From an uncultured Thiohalocapsa sp. (lineage in GTDB: Bacteria; Pseudomonadota; Gammaproteobacteria; Chromatiales; Chromatiaceae): a stretch of DNA of 40,011 nt. The position numbers and the translations under genes were made by a program. Of the stretch, positions 1 through 9,230 are shown piece after piece. The stretch is from contig NZ_CAJXYK010000052.1 in NCBI RefSeq assembly GCF_913063425.1, positions 1-40,011 of the forward strand, given 5' to 3'. Each line of letters starts with the position of its first letter. Position 1 is the first letter of the stretch. The notes under the pieces were generated by a model that had not been told where the DNA came from, did not search any database, and worked only from the letters and a program-made list of their open reading frames with translations.

Positions 1-621
1 ACGGCTCGGCGACATCCGACATCGCCGCGCCGGCGCCGCCGGCTGCGTTGGCGGCCGATCATGCTTCAGGGCTGTCGGATAGCCGCCGCGCTGGCCCGCG
101 AGCCCCACCTGCACATCCACCCGGTCCGGCCGGCCGGCGGTGCGCGGGCGCACGAACTGCACGCGAGCGCCGGCGCCGCCGCCGTAGCCGATCAACCGCT
201 CGGCGACCGCCGACAGGATGCGCGCCTCCAGCTGCGCCGCCAGGGCCTCGCGCTGGTCCTGTGTCAGGGCCTGCCAGCGGGCGCCGGCAACGAAGCGGGC
301 CATGTCATCGAATTCGAAGTAGGGTGCGATCTCCCGGTCGAGGAAGGCCGCCGTCTGCAGGCGGTTCTGCGCGCCCTCGCTGCCGCGCACGAACGCGAAC
401 AGCTTCTCCAGGCCCGCGCTTACGGTCGCCGCGGCCTCTCGCGCGGGGCTCGAATGTGACCCGCGCGCCCCCGGTCCCTGCGGCGGCCCGGCGCTGCCGG
501 GCACCGGCATGGCAGCCGGCCCGGTGACCGGCGGCTGCGCGGCAACGACGCCGGGACCGAGCGACAGGAACGCGATGGCGCCGGTGGCATACAGCACCCG
601 CAACAGGGACGAAAGACGCAT
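1..621 (-). CDS. MlaC/Ttg2-like phospholipid-binding transport protein (partial)
   Basis: The frame is open from an ATG at 621 to the left edge, so the C-terminus is missing (207 codons present). An N-terminal signal peptide is visible (MRLSSLLRVLYATGAIAFLS, ending near VVAAQ). It is followed by a Pro/Gly-rich linker of about 40 residues, then a helical region with FLDREIAPYFEFDDMARFV and GARWQALTQDQREAL. Those segments resemble the MlaC/Ttg2D (toluene tolerance) family, whose periplasmic members carry phospholipids between outer-membrane and inner-membrane complexes. The family call is by pattern only. After a GGYPTAL segment, where the family normally continues with a beta strand, this frame runs into a basic, Pro-rich stretch. 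That could be an insertion, a divergent tail or a frameshift near the window edge. No other mla genes are visible. Confidence 0.6.
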   Translation of the reverse strand, partial: MRLSSLLRVLYATGAIAFLSLGPGVVAAQPPVTGPAAMPVPGSAGPPQGPGARGSHSSPAREAAATVSAGLEKLFAFVRGSEGAQNRLQTAAFLDREIAPYFEFDDMARFVAGARWQALTQDQREALAAQLEARILSAVAERLIGYGGGAGARVQFVRPRTAGRPDRVDVQVGLAGQRGGYPTALKHDRPPTQPAAPARRCRMSPSR

Positions 622-703
622 GGAGCACAACTCCGGTGGTGGCAGTGGGCGGGTCGGGGCTTGTCCGCGGCGGGCGGGATCGGCGGCAGCGGACGCGCGC
701 CGG

Positions 704-1111
704 TCAGTAGGTGACGATCTTCGGCAGGGCCTTGGCCTGCTCCACCCAGTCTTCCACCTGGGCGGCCGTCGGCGGGCGCTGGGTAATCGACTTGGCTTCG
801 TTGGTCTCCAGCAGCTTGGCGTGCAGATTGTCCGGGCGCCGGGTGGCGAGCTCCTTGACCGTATCCACACCGGCCTCCTCCAGCAGGTCCGAGTAGACGC
901 CGGAGACGCCGTTGATCCGGGCGAGGTCGGCGCGGTTCACCAGCTCCAGCAGGTCCGAGGCGCTCACGCCGCAGTCCGCCGCCAATGCCTTGCGTGCCGC
1001 CGGCGTCGCTGCGGCCTCGACCAGGGCCAGATTGTCGTTGATGTCCTGCGCGGTGAGCGCGCTCAGTACGGTATCGTTGATGCCCTGGAGCTCTTTGACG
1101 GGGGTAGCCAT
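704..1111 (-). CDS. DUF4332 (helix-hairpin-helix-like) protein
   Basis: This is a 135-aa cytoplasmic protein starting MATPVKELQGINDTVLSAL. The ATG at 1111 is preceded by AGGAGATACCGCC, a good ribosome binding site; the frame is open much further upstream, but that part looks like an antisense shadow. It holds two helix-hairpin-helix-like units (LLELVNRADLARINGVSGVY around residues 54-73, and a second near DLLEEAGVDTVKELATR) and ends PKIVTY. This pattern is typical of DUF4332 proteins, whose fold resembles the DNA-binding HhH domains of polymerase and ligase families. The biochemical role is not established. It lies 82 bases upstream of the MlaC-like gene on the same strand, so co-transcription is possible, but nothing links the functions. 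Confidence 0.7.
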   Translation of the reverse strand: MATPVKELQGINDTVLSALTAQDINDNLALVEAAATPAARKALAADCGVSASDLLELVNRADLARINGVSGVYSDLLEEAGVDTVKELATRRPDNLHAKLLETNEAKSITQRPPTAAQVEDWVEQAKALPKIVTY

Positions 1112-1552
1112 GGCGGTATCTCCTGCGTTTGCGTGAATGTAAGGCAGCGACTGGCGGATGCCTGCGGCTGTGCGCGGCTCGCGGGCTGTGGCCTGCGCAT
1201 CAGGCGCGGCGAAGGCGCCGGTAGGCCGGCACCGGCAGCCCGGCACCGGCAGCGCCTGCATAGAGCGCCTGCGACACGCGCCGCATCGGCAGGCGCCGGT
1301 GGGCGTCCCCGGGCCGCGCGGCCAGCATCCCGGTGCGATCACGACAGGCGGCTGAAGCATAAATGATTTCCGCCGCGGCACAAGCCTCTCGCGCAGCCGG
1401 GATGTGCGCGCCGCCTTGACAGCGTCACCGGCGGCTCCGAGCATGCCCCAGCTGCGCCGGAGCCGAGACCTGTGCCACCACGCCCCGGGGGCGCAGCGAA
1501 ATCCCACTCCGGGACACCCGACTCCGTTCCGGCCGCACCGGCATGCAAGACC
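1112..1552. other. Divergent intergenic region, no gene seen
   Basis: About 440 bases separate the minus-strand DUF4332 gene from the plus-strand TPR gene. Short open frames here show no family signature and no convincing ribosome binding site. A TTGACA at 1416-1421 could be a -35 box for the TPR gene, but the hexamer 17 bases later (GAGCAT) is a poor -10. The region should hold the promoters of both divergent genes. Confidence 0.4.
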
Positions 1553-2158
1553 ATGTTCCCAAAGCTCACTCCACTGCAATGGCTCGTCGTCGTGCTGGGC
1601 CTGTTCTTCTACGGCTTCACGGTGTTCGCCGTGACGCGCGACTATTACCTGCGGCACCCGCCCAAGCCCGCCGTCACGCGCACCGCGCCCGGCGCGACGC
1701 CGCAGCCGGACGTGACGCAGCTGGGTGAGCAGATGCGGGCGGCGCTGGACGGCAGCGATGCGGCGGCGACCGCCGCCGCGGCCAGCGACGACCCGGCAGT
1801 GCTGGCACGCGAGGCGGACCGGCTGTTTCGGGCACAACGCTTCGCCGCGGCGGTGCCGCTGTACCAGCGCCTCACAGCGCTGGCGCCGGGGGACGTGGAT
1901 GCCCAGAACGACCTGGGCCTGGCACTGCACTACGCGGGCGACACCCAGGCGGGGCTCGATGTCCTCAGGCAGGCTACGGCGGCGGCGCCGCAGGCCCAGC
2001 GCGTCCATTTGAGTCTGGGCTTCGTCGCGATGCAGGCGGGCGCCCTGGACACCGCCCGGCAGGCCCTGACCCATGCGCGGGATCTGGCACCAGAGTCGGA
2101 CGTCGGCGCCGAGGCGGCGCGGCTGCTCGGTCTGCTGGATCAGGCCACGGACGACTGA
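1553..2158 (+). CDS. Membrane-anchored TPR protein
   Basis: This is a 201-aa protein with one N-terminal transmembrane helix (about residues 8-27, PLQWLVVVLGLFFYGFTVF). A Pro/Ala linker follows, then TPR-like helical pairs from about residue 80 to the end (FRAQRFAAAVPLYQRLTALA, DAQNDLGLALHYAGDTQAG, HLSLGFVAMQAGALDTARQA). I chose the ATG at 1553 (MFPKLTPLQW) over an in-frame start at 1472, because the extra 27 residues are low complexity and the hydrophobic anchor then sits at the N-terminus. The topology predicts a single-pass inner-membrane protein with the TPRs probably in the periplasm, acting as a protein-interaction scaffold. It lies 20 bases upstream of rlmH, where many Gammaproteobacteria carry rsfS. 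No specific partner can be named. Confidence 0.75.
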   Translation: MFPKLTPLQWLVVVLGLFFYGFTVFAVTRDYYLRHPPKPAVTRTAPGATPQPDVTQLGEQMRAALDGSDAAATAAAASDDPAVLAREADRLFRAQRFAAAVPLYQRLTALAPGDVDAQNDLGLALHYAGDTQAGLDVLRQATAAAPQAQRVHLSLGFVAMQAGALDTARQALTHARDLAPESDVGAEAARLLGLLDQATDD

Positions 2159-2178
2159 GCCGGGGCCGATCCGCCGCC

Positions 2179-2676
2179 GTGCGCATCCACCTGATCAGCA
2201 TCGGCCAGCGCATGCCGGGCTGGGTGGATGCCGGGTTCGAGGACTATGCCAGGCGCCTGCCGCCCGAGTGCGCCCTCTCCCTCAAGGCACTGCCCGGCGG
2301 GCTCGCGGGCAAGGGCCGCGGGCGCACGGGCAGCGTCAGCGCGGGCGAGCTGCCGCGGCTGCGCCGGGACGAGGGGGAGCGGCTGCTGGCGGCGGTGCCC
2401 CCGCGCGCACGCATCGTCGCGCTCGACGGGCGCGGGCACGGCTGGAGCAGCGAGGCCCTTGCCGCCCAGCTGGATGCCTGGCGCGCGGACGGCCGCGACG
2501 TTGCCCTGCTGGTGGGCGGGCCCAATGGGCTGTCCGAGGCCTGCCTGGCGCGGGCCGAGCAGCGCTGGTCCCTGTCGCCCCTGACGCTGCCGCATCCGCT
2601 GGTGCGGGTGCTGGTGGCCGAGCAGCTCTACCGGGCCTGGAGCCAGCTCCAGGGGCACCCCTACCACCGCGGCTGA
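2179..2676 (+). CDS. rlmH: 23S rRNA pseudouridine-1915 N3-methyltransferase RlmH
   Basis: This is a 165-aa SPOUT-class methyltransferase beginning with GTG (MRIHLISIGQRMPGWVDAGF). Family hallmarks are visible: the Gly-rich SAM-binding knot segment LLVGGPNGLSE (about residues 111-121), LTLPHPLVRVLVAEQLYRAW, and the C-terminal HPYHR that is nearly invariant in RlmH. RlmH methylates pseudouridine 1915 in helix 69 of 23S rRNA, acting on assembled 70S ribosomes. The length is slightly above the usual 155-160 aa because of an Arg/Gly-rich insertion around residues 44-60. The gene ends 6 bases before maf, so the two are almost certainly co-transcribed. Confidence 0.93.
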   Translation: MRIHLISIGQRMPGWVDAGFEDYARRLPPECALSLKALPGGLAGKGRGRTGSVSAGELPRLRRDEGERLLAAVPPRARIVALDGRGHGWSSEALAAQLDAWRADGRDVALLVGGPNGLSEACLARAEQRWSLSPLTLPHPLVRVLVAEQLYRAWSQLQGHPYHRG

Positions 2677-2682
2677 GGACCC

Positions 2683-3342
2683 ATGGCACCCGAGGCGACG
2701 ACACCAGGCTGCGCACCGAGCGGACCACAGCGGCTCATCCTGGCCTCCAGGTCGCCGCGGCGTCGCGCCCTGCTCGCGCAGATCGGGCTCAGCGTGACGG
2801 TGCGCAGCGCTGACGTGGACGAGACGCAGCGTGCCGGCGAGGCGCCCGCGGACTACGTGCTGCGAATCGCCCTGGCCAAGGCCCGGGCGGCGCATGGCGC
2901 GCTTGCGGCGACCGAGGCGCAGGCGCCGGTGCTGGCGGCGGACACCGCCGTGATCTGCGATGATCAGATCTTCGGCAAGCCCGCGGATGCAGCGGATGCG
3001 GCGCGCATGCTGGCGCTGCTGTCGGGTCGCGAGCACCAGGTGCTGACCGGGGTGGCGCTGCTCGGTGCCGCCGAGCGCGTGCGCCTTTCCAGCACGCGCG
3101 TGCGCTTTCGCAACATCAGCGCCGCCGAGGCCGCGGCCTATTGGGCCAGCGGCGAGCCGCAGGACAAGGCCGGCGGCTATGCGGTGCAGGGGCTGGGCGC
3201 CGTGTTCGTCGCCGGCCTCGAGGGCAGCTGGTCCGGCGTGGTGGGCCTGCCGCTGTTCGAGACGGCCGAGCTGCTGGCCGCCGAGGGCATCCGGCTGCTT
3301 GCGCCGGGCAACCTGGGGGATGAAGCAGCGCACGGCGCCTGA
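2683..3342 (+). CDS. maf: Maf-family nucleoside triphosphate pyrophosphatase (YhdE type)
   Basis: This 219-aa protein has the Maf/HAM1-like signature. The phosphate-binding start [18 protein letters not shown] lies at residues 18-35, [10 protein letters not shown] (catalytic-base Asp in ADT) follows, then [19 protein letters not shown], and the late [13 protein letters not shown] and VVGLPLF segments. Maf proteins hydrolyse dTTP/UTP and modified nucleotides to monophosphates, keeping them out of nucleic acids. YhdE is the dTTP/UTP branch and is normally encoded next to rng, as here. The first 17 residues precede the conserved core and may mean the true start is slightly downstream, although no better-placed ATG is evident. 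Confidence 0.9.
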   Translation: MAPEATTPGCAPSGPQRLILASRSPRRRALLAQIGLSVTVRSADVDETQRAGEAPADYVLRIALAKARAAHGALAATEAQAPVLAADTAVICDDQIFGKPADAADAARMLALLSGREHQVLTGVALLGAAERVRLSSTRVRFRNISAAEAAAYWASGEPQDKAGGYAVQGLGAVFVAGLEGSWSGVVGLPLFETAELLAAEGIRLLAPGNLGDEAAHGA

Positions 3343-3349
3343 GATGAAG

Positions 3350-3432
3350 AGACCGTCCCCAGGCGGATGCACGGCGGCTGGCGCTGCGCCGGATCGGGAC
3401 AATTACGTATACCGTCCCCGTTAATTTTGGCG
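3350..3432. repeat. GGGGACGGT-type dispersed element before rng
   Basis: The maf-rng gap contains two ACCGTCCCC motifs, at about 3352-3360 and about 3412-3420. The second is part of an AT-richer stretch (AATTACGTATACCGTCCCC then GTTAATTTT). Read on the minus strand this is GGGGACGGTATACGTAATT, clearly related to the two GGGGACGGTTACCCTAAC copies at 30567 and 30626. Similar GGGGAC(A/G)GTTACC sequences recur in gammaproteobacterial genomes near REP-type elements; that link is from memory and not proven here. Confidence 0.5.
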
Positions 3433-3487
3433 CAGGATAGGGGGACCAGAACATGAAACCCGGTTACGCGGCGCCATCTGCTAGGCC

Positions 3488-4942
3488 ATGAGTGAAGAGA
3501 TCCTGATCAACGTCACCCCGCCGGAGACCCGCGTCGCGGTGGTGGAGAACGGCGTGGTGCAGGAAATCATCATCGAGCGCGCCGAGCGCTGCGGGCTGGT
3601 GGGCAATGTCTACCGCGGGCGCATCTGCCGGGTGCTGCCGGGCATGCAGGCGGCGTTCGTGGACGTGGGCCTGGAGCGGGCGGCGTTCCTGCACGCCTCC
3701 GACATCATCGGCAAGGACGGCGAGCCGCGCAGCGAGCAGATCATGGACCTGGTGCGCGAGGGGGACCACATCGTGGTGCAGGTGGTGAAGGACCCCATCG
3801 GCACCAAGGGCGCCCGGCTCACCACCAACATCTCCATCGCCTCGCGCTACCTGGTCTTCATGCCGCGGCTCGGCAACACCGGCGTGTCGCAGAAGATCGA
3901 GGACGACGAGGAGCGCAAGCGCCTGCGCGAGATCCTGCAAAACTACGTCGACGAGCACGAGGACGCCGGCGGCTACATCGCGCGCACCGCCGCGGAGGCC
4001 GTGGACGACGACGCGCTGTGCCGCGACATGGCCTTCCTCGCCAAGCTCTGGCGCGGCATCAAGGAGCGCTGCGACACGGGCGCCGACATCGGCCTCATCC
4101 ACGACGACCTGCCGCTGGCGCTCAGGGCGCTGCGGGACCTGGTGACGCCGGAGGTGGAGCGGGTGCGCATCGATTCCCGCGCCACCGTGGAGAAGGCGAC
4201 CCCGTTCGCGGCCAAGTACATCCCCGAGATCGTCGAGCGCATCGAGTACTACGCCGGCGAGCGACCGCTGTTCGACCTCTACGGCGTCGAGGACGAGATC
4301 CGCAAGGCCCTGGAGCGCAAGGTGCAGCTCAAGTCCGGCGGGCATCTGATCATCGACCAGACGGAGGCCATGACCACCATCGACGTCAACACCGGCGCCT
4401 TCGTCGGCCACCGCAACTTAGAGGAGACCATTTTCAAGACCAACCTGGAGGCGGCGCAGGCCATCTGCCGGCAGCTGCGCCTGCGCAACCTCGGCGGCAT
4501 CATCATCATCGACTTCATCGACATGACCGATGACGAGCACAAGCGTCAGGTGCTCCGCGCGCTGGAGAAGTGCCTCGCCAAGGACCACGCCAAGACGCAC
4601 ATCACCGAGGTCTCGGCGCTGGGCCTGGTGGAAATGACCCGCAAGCGTACCCGCGAATCCCTGGAGCACGTGCTGTGCGAGCCCTGCCCCTGCTGTGGCG
4701 GGCGCGGCTCCATGAAGACCGCCGAGACCACCTGCTACGAAATCTTCCGCGAGATCCTGCGGGAGTCGCGCCAGTTCGAGGTGGAAACCCTGCTGGTGCT
4801 GGCCTCGCAGGAGGTCATCGACCGGCTGCTGGACGAGGAGTCCGGCCACCTGGCCGAGCTGGAAGAGTTCATCGGCAAGCCCATCCGGTTGCAGGCGGAG
4901 GCCCTGTATACCCAGGAGCAGTACGATGTCGTGCTGATCTGA
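3488..4942 (+). CDS. rng: Ribonuclease G
   Basis: This 484-aa endoribonuclease of the RNase E/G family has its usual RNase G length. An S1 RNA-binding domain spans about residues 37-125 (GNVYRGRICRVLPGMQAAFV). The catalytic DNase-I-like domain carries Mg-binding Asp299 (IDVNTG) and Asp342 (IIIDFIDM). The Zn-link cysteines occur as CPCC (Cys400 and Cys403). RNase G processes the 5' end of 16S rRNA and helps turn over some mRNAs. The long C-terminal scaffold of RNase E is absent, which favours RNase G over RNase E. The start ATG (MSEEILINVTPPETRVAVVE) matches the family N-terminus. It follows maf by 145 bases that contain a dispersed repeat, so it may have its own promoter. Confidence 0.96.
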   Translation: MSEEILINVTPPETRVAVVENGVVQEIIIERAERCGLVGNVYRGRICRVLPGMQAAFVDVGLERAAFLHASDIIGKDGEPRSEQIMDLVREGDHIVVQVVKDPIGTKGARLTTNISIASRYLVFMPRLGNTGVSQKIEDDEERKRLREILQNYVDEHEDAGGYIARTAAEAVDDDALCRDMAFLAKLWRGIKERCDTGADIGLIHDDLPLALRALRDLVTPEVERVRIDSRATVEKATPFAAKYIPEIVERIEYYAGERPLFDLYGVEDEIRKALERKVQLKSGGHLIIDQTEAMTTIDVNTGAFVGHRNLEETIFKTNLEAAQAICRQLRLRNLGGIIIIDFIDMTDDEHKRQVLRALEKCLAKDHAKTHITEVSALGLVEMTRKRTRESLEHVLCEPCPCCGGRGSMKTAETTCYEIFREILRESRQFEVETLLVLASQEVIDRLLDEESGHLAELEEFIGKPIRLQAEALYTQEQYDVVLI

Positions 4943-5051
4943 GGCCGGGCGCCTCCCCTTCGGCGCCGCGCCCCACTCGCGACCTCATGTCCGCTAAGGT
5001 CCCCGCAACCGAGCAGCCCCGCCGTCGCCCGACGGCGTTGAAGCGCCCTGC

Positions 5052-8000
5052 ATGACTCGCATGCTCCGTACCCTGCTGCGCCGCCTGGCGGGCCTCGCGG
5101 CGACTGCGGTCATCGCCTTCGCCCTGCTGACGCTCCTGCTGCGCCTGGCCCTGCCCCACGCCGACGGCCTGCGCGGCCTGGTCGAGGAGCGTTTGGGCAA
5201 GGTGCTGGGGGCGGAGCTCAGCGTCGGGGCGCTCGGGCTCAGCCTGCGCGGGCTGCAGCCGGAGCTGCGCCTGGAGGACACCGTGCTCAGCGACCCACTG
5301 AGCGGCGAGCGGCTGCTGGCGCTGGCGGCCCTGAACGTGGACCTCGATCTACGCGCCTCGCTGCTGGCGCTGGCACCGCGCATCGACGGCGTCACCCTGG
5401 TGGGCGCGCGCATCGAGGTGCAGCGCGGGGCGGATGGGCGCGTGCGCGTGCGCGGCCTGGACCAGCTCGGCGGCGGCGATGACGGCACCGCGACCTTCTT
5501 CCTCCGGGAAGGCCACTTCAGCCTCGCCGACAGCCACATCTACTGGACCGACAGCTTCGCCGGGGTGCCGACGCTCGACGTCCGGGTGTCGCATCTGGAC
5601 CTGATCAACCAGGGCGCCACCCATCGGCTGCGCATGCAGGCCGCCCCGCCGGGCGACCCGGCGGGCGAGCTGACGCTGCTCGCGGACCTGCGCGGGCCGC
5701 CCGGCCGCCCGACAAGCTGGTCGGGGCGGGTCTATGCGGACTGGCGCGGCAGCGACCTGGCCCGGGTGCTGCGGGGACGGCTGCCCGGGCGCCTGCGCAT
5801 CGCCACGGACGGTGTGCATGTCACCGCCTGGGCGCAGCTCGCCACGGGCCGCCCCACCCGTGTCACCACCCGGGTCTGGCTGGACGACCTGAGACTGCGT
5901 CGCAGCACCGCCGCGGCACCGGCTGCGACCGCGGCGGATGGCGCCGATGCCGCCGCCCCTGCGCACCTGGACCTGGGCGACGTGTCCGCCCTGGCCCGGT
6001 GGCAGCGGCATGGGGCCCGCTGGCGGCTCGACGTGCCACAGCTCGGGCTCTTCGGCTCGCTGCTCGGTGGGGAAGCGCTTGCCCTGCGGCTCAGCGGCGG
6101 CTTCGGACCCGGCGACGGCGAGCCCATGGGCGAGCCCATGCAGGGCCGCATCGCCGGCCTGCAGCTGGCACGGCTCGCGGAGATCGCCCGCTTTGCGGTG
6201 CCGCACGCGCTGCCCGGCGCCCTGCGCGAGGTCCTGGCAGGCCGCATCGCCGGCCGGCTGGAGGCCCTGCGCTTCCGCCTGGACCTGGCCGGCGCCGACG
6301 CCGACGCCGATCACGGGGATGGCAACGGCACCCTCGGCGCCGCCGACTGGCTGGCGGACGGGCGCATCAGCGGCCTCGGCATCGGCCCGGCGCCCGGCAA
6401 TGGCGAGACGCCGGCCCCGGCAGGCCCAGTCCCGCCGCTTCAAGGCATCGATCTCACCTTCTCCGCCGCACCGGACCGCGGCGCCCTGGGCCTCTCCGCC
6501 GCGGGCGCACACCTGGACCTGCGCCCGCACCTCATCGCACCATTGACGCTGACACGCCTCGCCGGGCTGCTCCAGTGGCATCGCACCCATGACGGCATCG
6601 TCATCCGCAGCAATGCCCTCGCCGCCGACACGCCGGACGTGACCACACTGAGCCGGCTTGCGCTGCACACCCTGCCGGGCGCCCCGCCGGTCATCGATCT
6701 GCACACCCACATCCGCGGCGGCGACGCCGAGGCGGTGCCCCGCTACCTGCCGGCGTCGAAGATGGACGACCGGCTGGAGGCCTGGCTGGACCGTGCCATC
6801 GTGGCGGGCCGGCTCACCTCCGGCGACCTGCTGCTGCGGGGGCCGCTCGGCGACTTCCCCTTCGATGCCGGCAACGGCTGGTTCCGGCTGGAGCTGCGGG
6901 TGCGCGACGGCGTGCTGGACTACCAGCCGCCAAAGCCCAGGCCGCAGGGGCCGGGCATGAGCGCGGCGACGACGCCGGCCGCAGCGGCGCAGCCGGGCCG
7001 GTCCACCTGGCCGCGCCTGGAGGACATGGACGTGACACTGCGCTTCGACCGGCGCCGGCTCGACATCGCGCTCGCCGCCGCGCGCATGCTGAGCACCCGG
7101 GTCACCGCCGGCAGCGCCCGGATGCCGAACCTCTGGGAGCCCCGGCACATGCACATCGAGGCCGAGGGCACCGGCCCGCTCACGGACGGTCTCGCGGTGC
7201 TCGCGGACACGCCGCTGTCACGCCACCTGGCCGGCATCCCGCGGGCGCTGGACGCGAGCGGCGACGGGCGGCTGCGGCTTGCGCTTGACGTCCCCCTGCG
7301 CCGCGGGCTGGGCTTCGGCTACAGCGGGCGGCTCGACTTCGGCACCGGTGCGGCGGTGACCCTGCGCGACGCTGACCTGCGGCTCACGGACCTCGCGGGC
7401 GCCCTGCGCTTCGATGCGGGCGGTGTGCAGGCGGACGGCATCAGCGCCCGCCTCGGCGAGCAGCCGCTGCGGGTGGACATTGCAACGCGGCGCCCGGAGA
7501 CCGCCGGGGCGCCGGGGCGCACCGACGTCATGGTCACCGGCCGCACCCCGGTGTCGCGCCTGGCAGAGGCCCTGCCGAGCCCGTGGTGGGCGCTCGCCGC
7601 GGGCAGCGCCGACTGGCGCCTCGAGGCGAGCCTCAGCAACGCCGATGCCGCCGCCGAGCGCCCGCCGCTGGACGTCGCGCTGCGCTCGGACCTCGCCGGC
7701 GTCGCCCTCGACCTGCCGGCGCCCTTCGGCAAGGCCGAAGCCACCGAGCGAGCGCTGCGCATCGACACCCGGCTGACGCCCGGGCAGCCACCGAACGTGA
7801 CCGCCCGGCTCGGCGACCTGGGCGCGCGGCTCGCCTTCGCGCGCGACCAGCAGGCCCTGGCACCGCGCCGCATCGCCGTGGACCTGGGCCGGCTGCCGGA
7901 GGCGCTGCCGGAGCAGCCGGGCATCCAGGTCTCGGGGCAGCTCGGCGCCGTGGATCTCGGCGCCTGGCTGGCTTGGGCAGGCGCGCACGGGTCGTTGCTG

Positions 8001-9230
8001 TCGCGGGCCGAGCGCTCGACGCAGCCCCAGGACCTGCCGCTGCTGCCCGTGCGCCTGCGGGCCGAATCGCTGCGGCTCGGCGACCTGCGCCTCACGGCGG
8101 TGCGCGCCGCGCTGGCGAAGGACACCGCGGGCGGCTGGCGCATCGGACTGGAGGCCGACGACAACAGCGCGAGCGTCGTGCTCCCCGCCGGCAGCGATGA
8201 GCCCATGGTCGTGCGCCTGGACAACCTGGACCTGGCGCCGCTGCTCGCGGCCCGGGCGGAGCGTACCGGCCCCATGGACGTCGGCCCGGACCCGCGGAGA
8301 CTGCCGCCGCTGACGTTGCAGATCGAGGCCCTGCGCCGCGGCAGCCATGCGCTGGGGCGCCTGCACGTGGCGCTCGTGCGCCGGCCGGATGGGCTCGCGG
8401 CCACTGAGCTGTCGCTGTCAGGGCCCCTGGTGACGGCATCGGGCACCGGCCGCTGGACCCGCGATGCCACCGACTACACGGACACCAGCCTGGAGGTGGA
8501 CCTGCGCAGCCGGGACCTCGGGCAGCTGCTGCGCGATGCCGGCTACTACAGCGCCCTCGACGGTGCGCCGTCGCAGGCGGCGCTGCGCCTCAGCTGGCCC
8601 GGCGGCCCCGGCAGCTTCCGCCTGCCGCGCGCCCGCGGCACCCTGGACGTGGACATCGGCGCCGGACGCCTGCTGGACGTGGAGCCCGGCGTGGGCCGCA
8701 TGCTCGGTGTGCTCAATCTGGGCGCCCTGGAGCGGCGCCTGAGCCTCGACTTCAGCGACGTGCTGGACGAGGGCTTCACCTTCGATCGCATCGACGGCCG
8801 ACTCGTCATCGGCACGGGCACGGCGCGCATCAGCCGCTTCGACATTCTCTCCTCCACCGCCGACATCCAGGTGCGCGGCAGCACAGACCTGGTGCAGCAG
8901 ACCTTCGACCAGAGCGTGCGCGTGACGCCCAAGATCGGCACCGGCGTGGCCATCGCCGGTGCCGTCGCCGGCGGCCCGCTGGTGGGCGCAGCGGTGCTGC
9001 TGGCGGACCGGGTGTCCGGCAATGCGGTGAGCGCGCTCGCTAGCTATGAGTACCAGATCACGGGGCCCTGGACGGCGCCGGACGTGCGCCGCGTCGCCGG
9101 CAGCAACGGCGTGCGCTCGGTGCCGGACCTGCTGCTGCCGGAGGCGACGCGCAGCGAGGCCACCGGCGCAGAGCAGGGCGCCCGCGAGCCGCCCCCGGCA
9201 CCGGTGAGCCCCTTTCTGAACCAGGACTGA
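5052..9230 (+). CDS. yhdP: YhdP family AsmA-like phospholipid transport protein
   Basis: This 1392-aa protein has an N-terminal membrane anchor (about residues 5-33, LLRRLAGLAATAVIAFALLT). A very long beta-rich periplasmic region with AsmA/DUF3971-like features follows. Near the C-terminus is the characteristic RLLDVEPGVGRMLGVLNLGA and SLDFSDVLDEGFTFDRIDG region, then ILSSTADIQVRGSTDLV, a glycine-rich AIAGAVAGGPLVGAAV, and a YEYQITGPWTAPDV ending. YhdP, with TamB and YdbH, is known in enterics to form inner-to-outer-membrane bridges that move phospholipids. The protein is somewhat longer than the ~1270-aa E. coli protein, partly through Ala/Gly-rich insertions such as residues 296-306. Its place between rng and the nitrilase gene is the conserved gammaproteobacterial order. 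The ATG at 5052 is followed at once by a basic n-region, supporting the start. Confidence 0.93.
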   Translation: MTRMLRTLLRRLAGLAATAVIAFALLTLLLRLALPHADGLRGLVEERLGKVLGAELSVGALGLSLRGLQPELRLEDTVLSDPLSGERLLALAALNVDLDLRASLLALAPRIDGVTLVGARIEVQRGADGRVRVRGLDQLGGGDDGTATFFLREGHFSLADSHIYWTDSFAGVPTLDVRVSHLDLINQGATHRLRMQAAPPGDPAGELTLLADLRGPPGRPTSWSGRVYADWRGSDLARVLRGRLPGRLRIATDGVHVTAWAQLATGRPTRVTTRVWLDDLRLRRSTAAAPAATAADGADAAAPAHLDLGDVSALARWQRHGARWRLDVPQLGLFGSLLGGEALALRLSGGFGPGDGEPMGEPMQGRIAGLQLARLAEIARFAVPHALPGALREVLAGRIAGRLEALRFRLDLAGADADADHGDGNGTLGAADWLADGRISGLGIGPAPGNGETPAPAGPVPPLQGIDLTFSAAPDRGALGLSAAGAHLDLRPHLIAPLTLTRLAGLLQWHRTHDGIVIRSNALAADTPDVTTLSRLALHTLPGAPPVIDLHTHIRGGDAEAVPRYLPASKMDDRLEAWLDRAIVAGRLTSGDLLLRGPLGDFPFDAGNGWFRLELRVRDGVLDYQPPKPRPQGPGMSAATTPAAAAQPGRSTWPRLEDMDVTLRFDRRRLDIALAAARMLSTRVTAGSARMPNLWEPRHMHIEAEGTGPLTDGLAVLADTPLSRHLAGIPRALDASGDGRLRLALDVPLRRGLGFGYSGRLDFGTGAAVTLRDADLRLTDLAGALRFDAGGVQADGISARLGEQPLRVDIATRRPETAGAPGRTDVMVTGRTPVSRLAEALPSPWWALAAGSADWRLEASLSNADAAAERPPLDVALRSDLAGVALDLPAPFGKAEATERALRIDTRLTPGQPPNVTARLGDLGARLAFARDQQALAPRRIAVDLGRLPEALPEQPGIQVSGQLGAVDLGAWLAWAGAHGSLLSRAERSTQPQDLPLLPVRLRAESLRLGDLRLTAVRAALAKDTAGGWRIGLEADDNSASVVLPAGSDEPMVVRLDNLDLAPLLAARAERTGPMDVGPDPRRLPPLTLQIEALRRGSHALGRLHVALVRRPDGLAATELSLSGPLVTASGTGRWTRDATDYTDTSLEVDLRSRDLGQLLRDAGYYSALDGAPSQAALRLSWPGGPGSFRLPRARGTLDVDIGAGRLLDVEPGVGRMLGVLNLGALERRLSLDFSDVLDEGFTFDRIDGRLVIGTGTARISRFDILSSTADIQVRGSTDLVQQTFDQSVRVTPKIGTGVAIAGAVAGGPLVGAAVLLADRVSGNAVSALASYEYQITGPWTAPDVRRVAGSNGVRSVPDLLLPEATRSEATGAEQGAREPPPAPVSPFLNQD

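Noticed and set aside
4943-4975. Terminator after rng
   Set aside because: GGGCGCC/GGCGCC can pair, but there is no T-run, and yhdP follows closely on the same strand.
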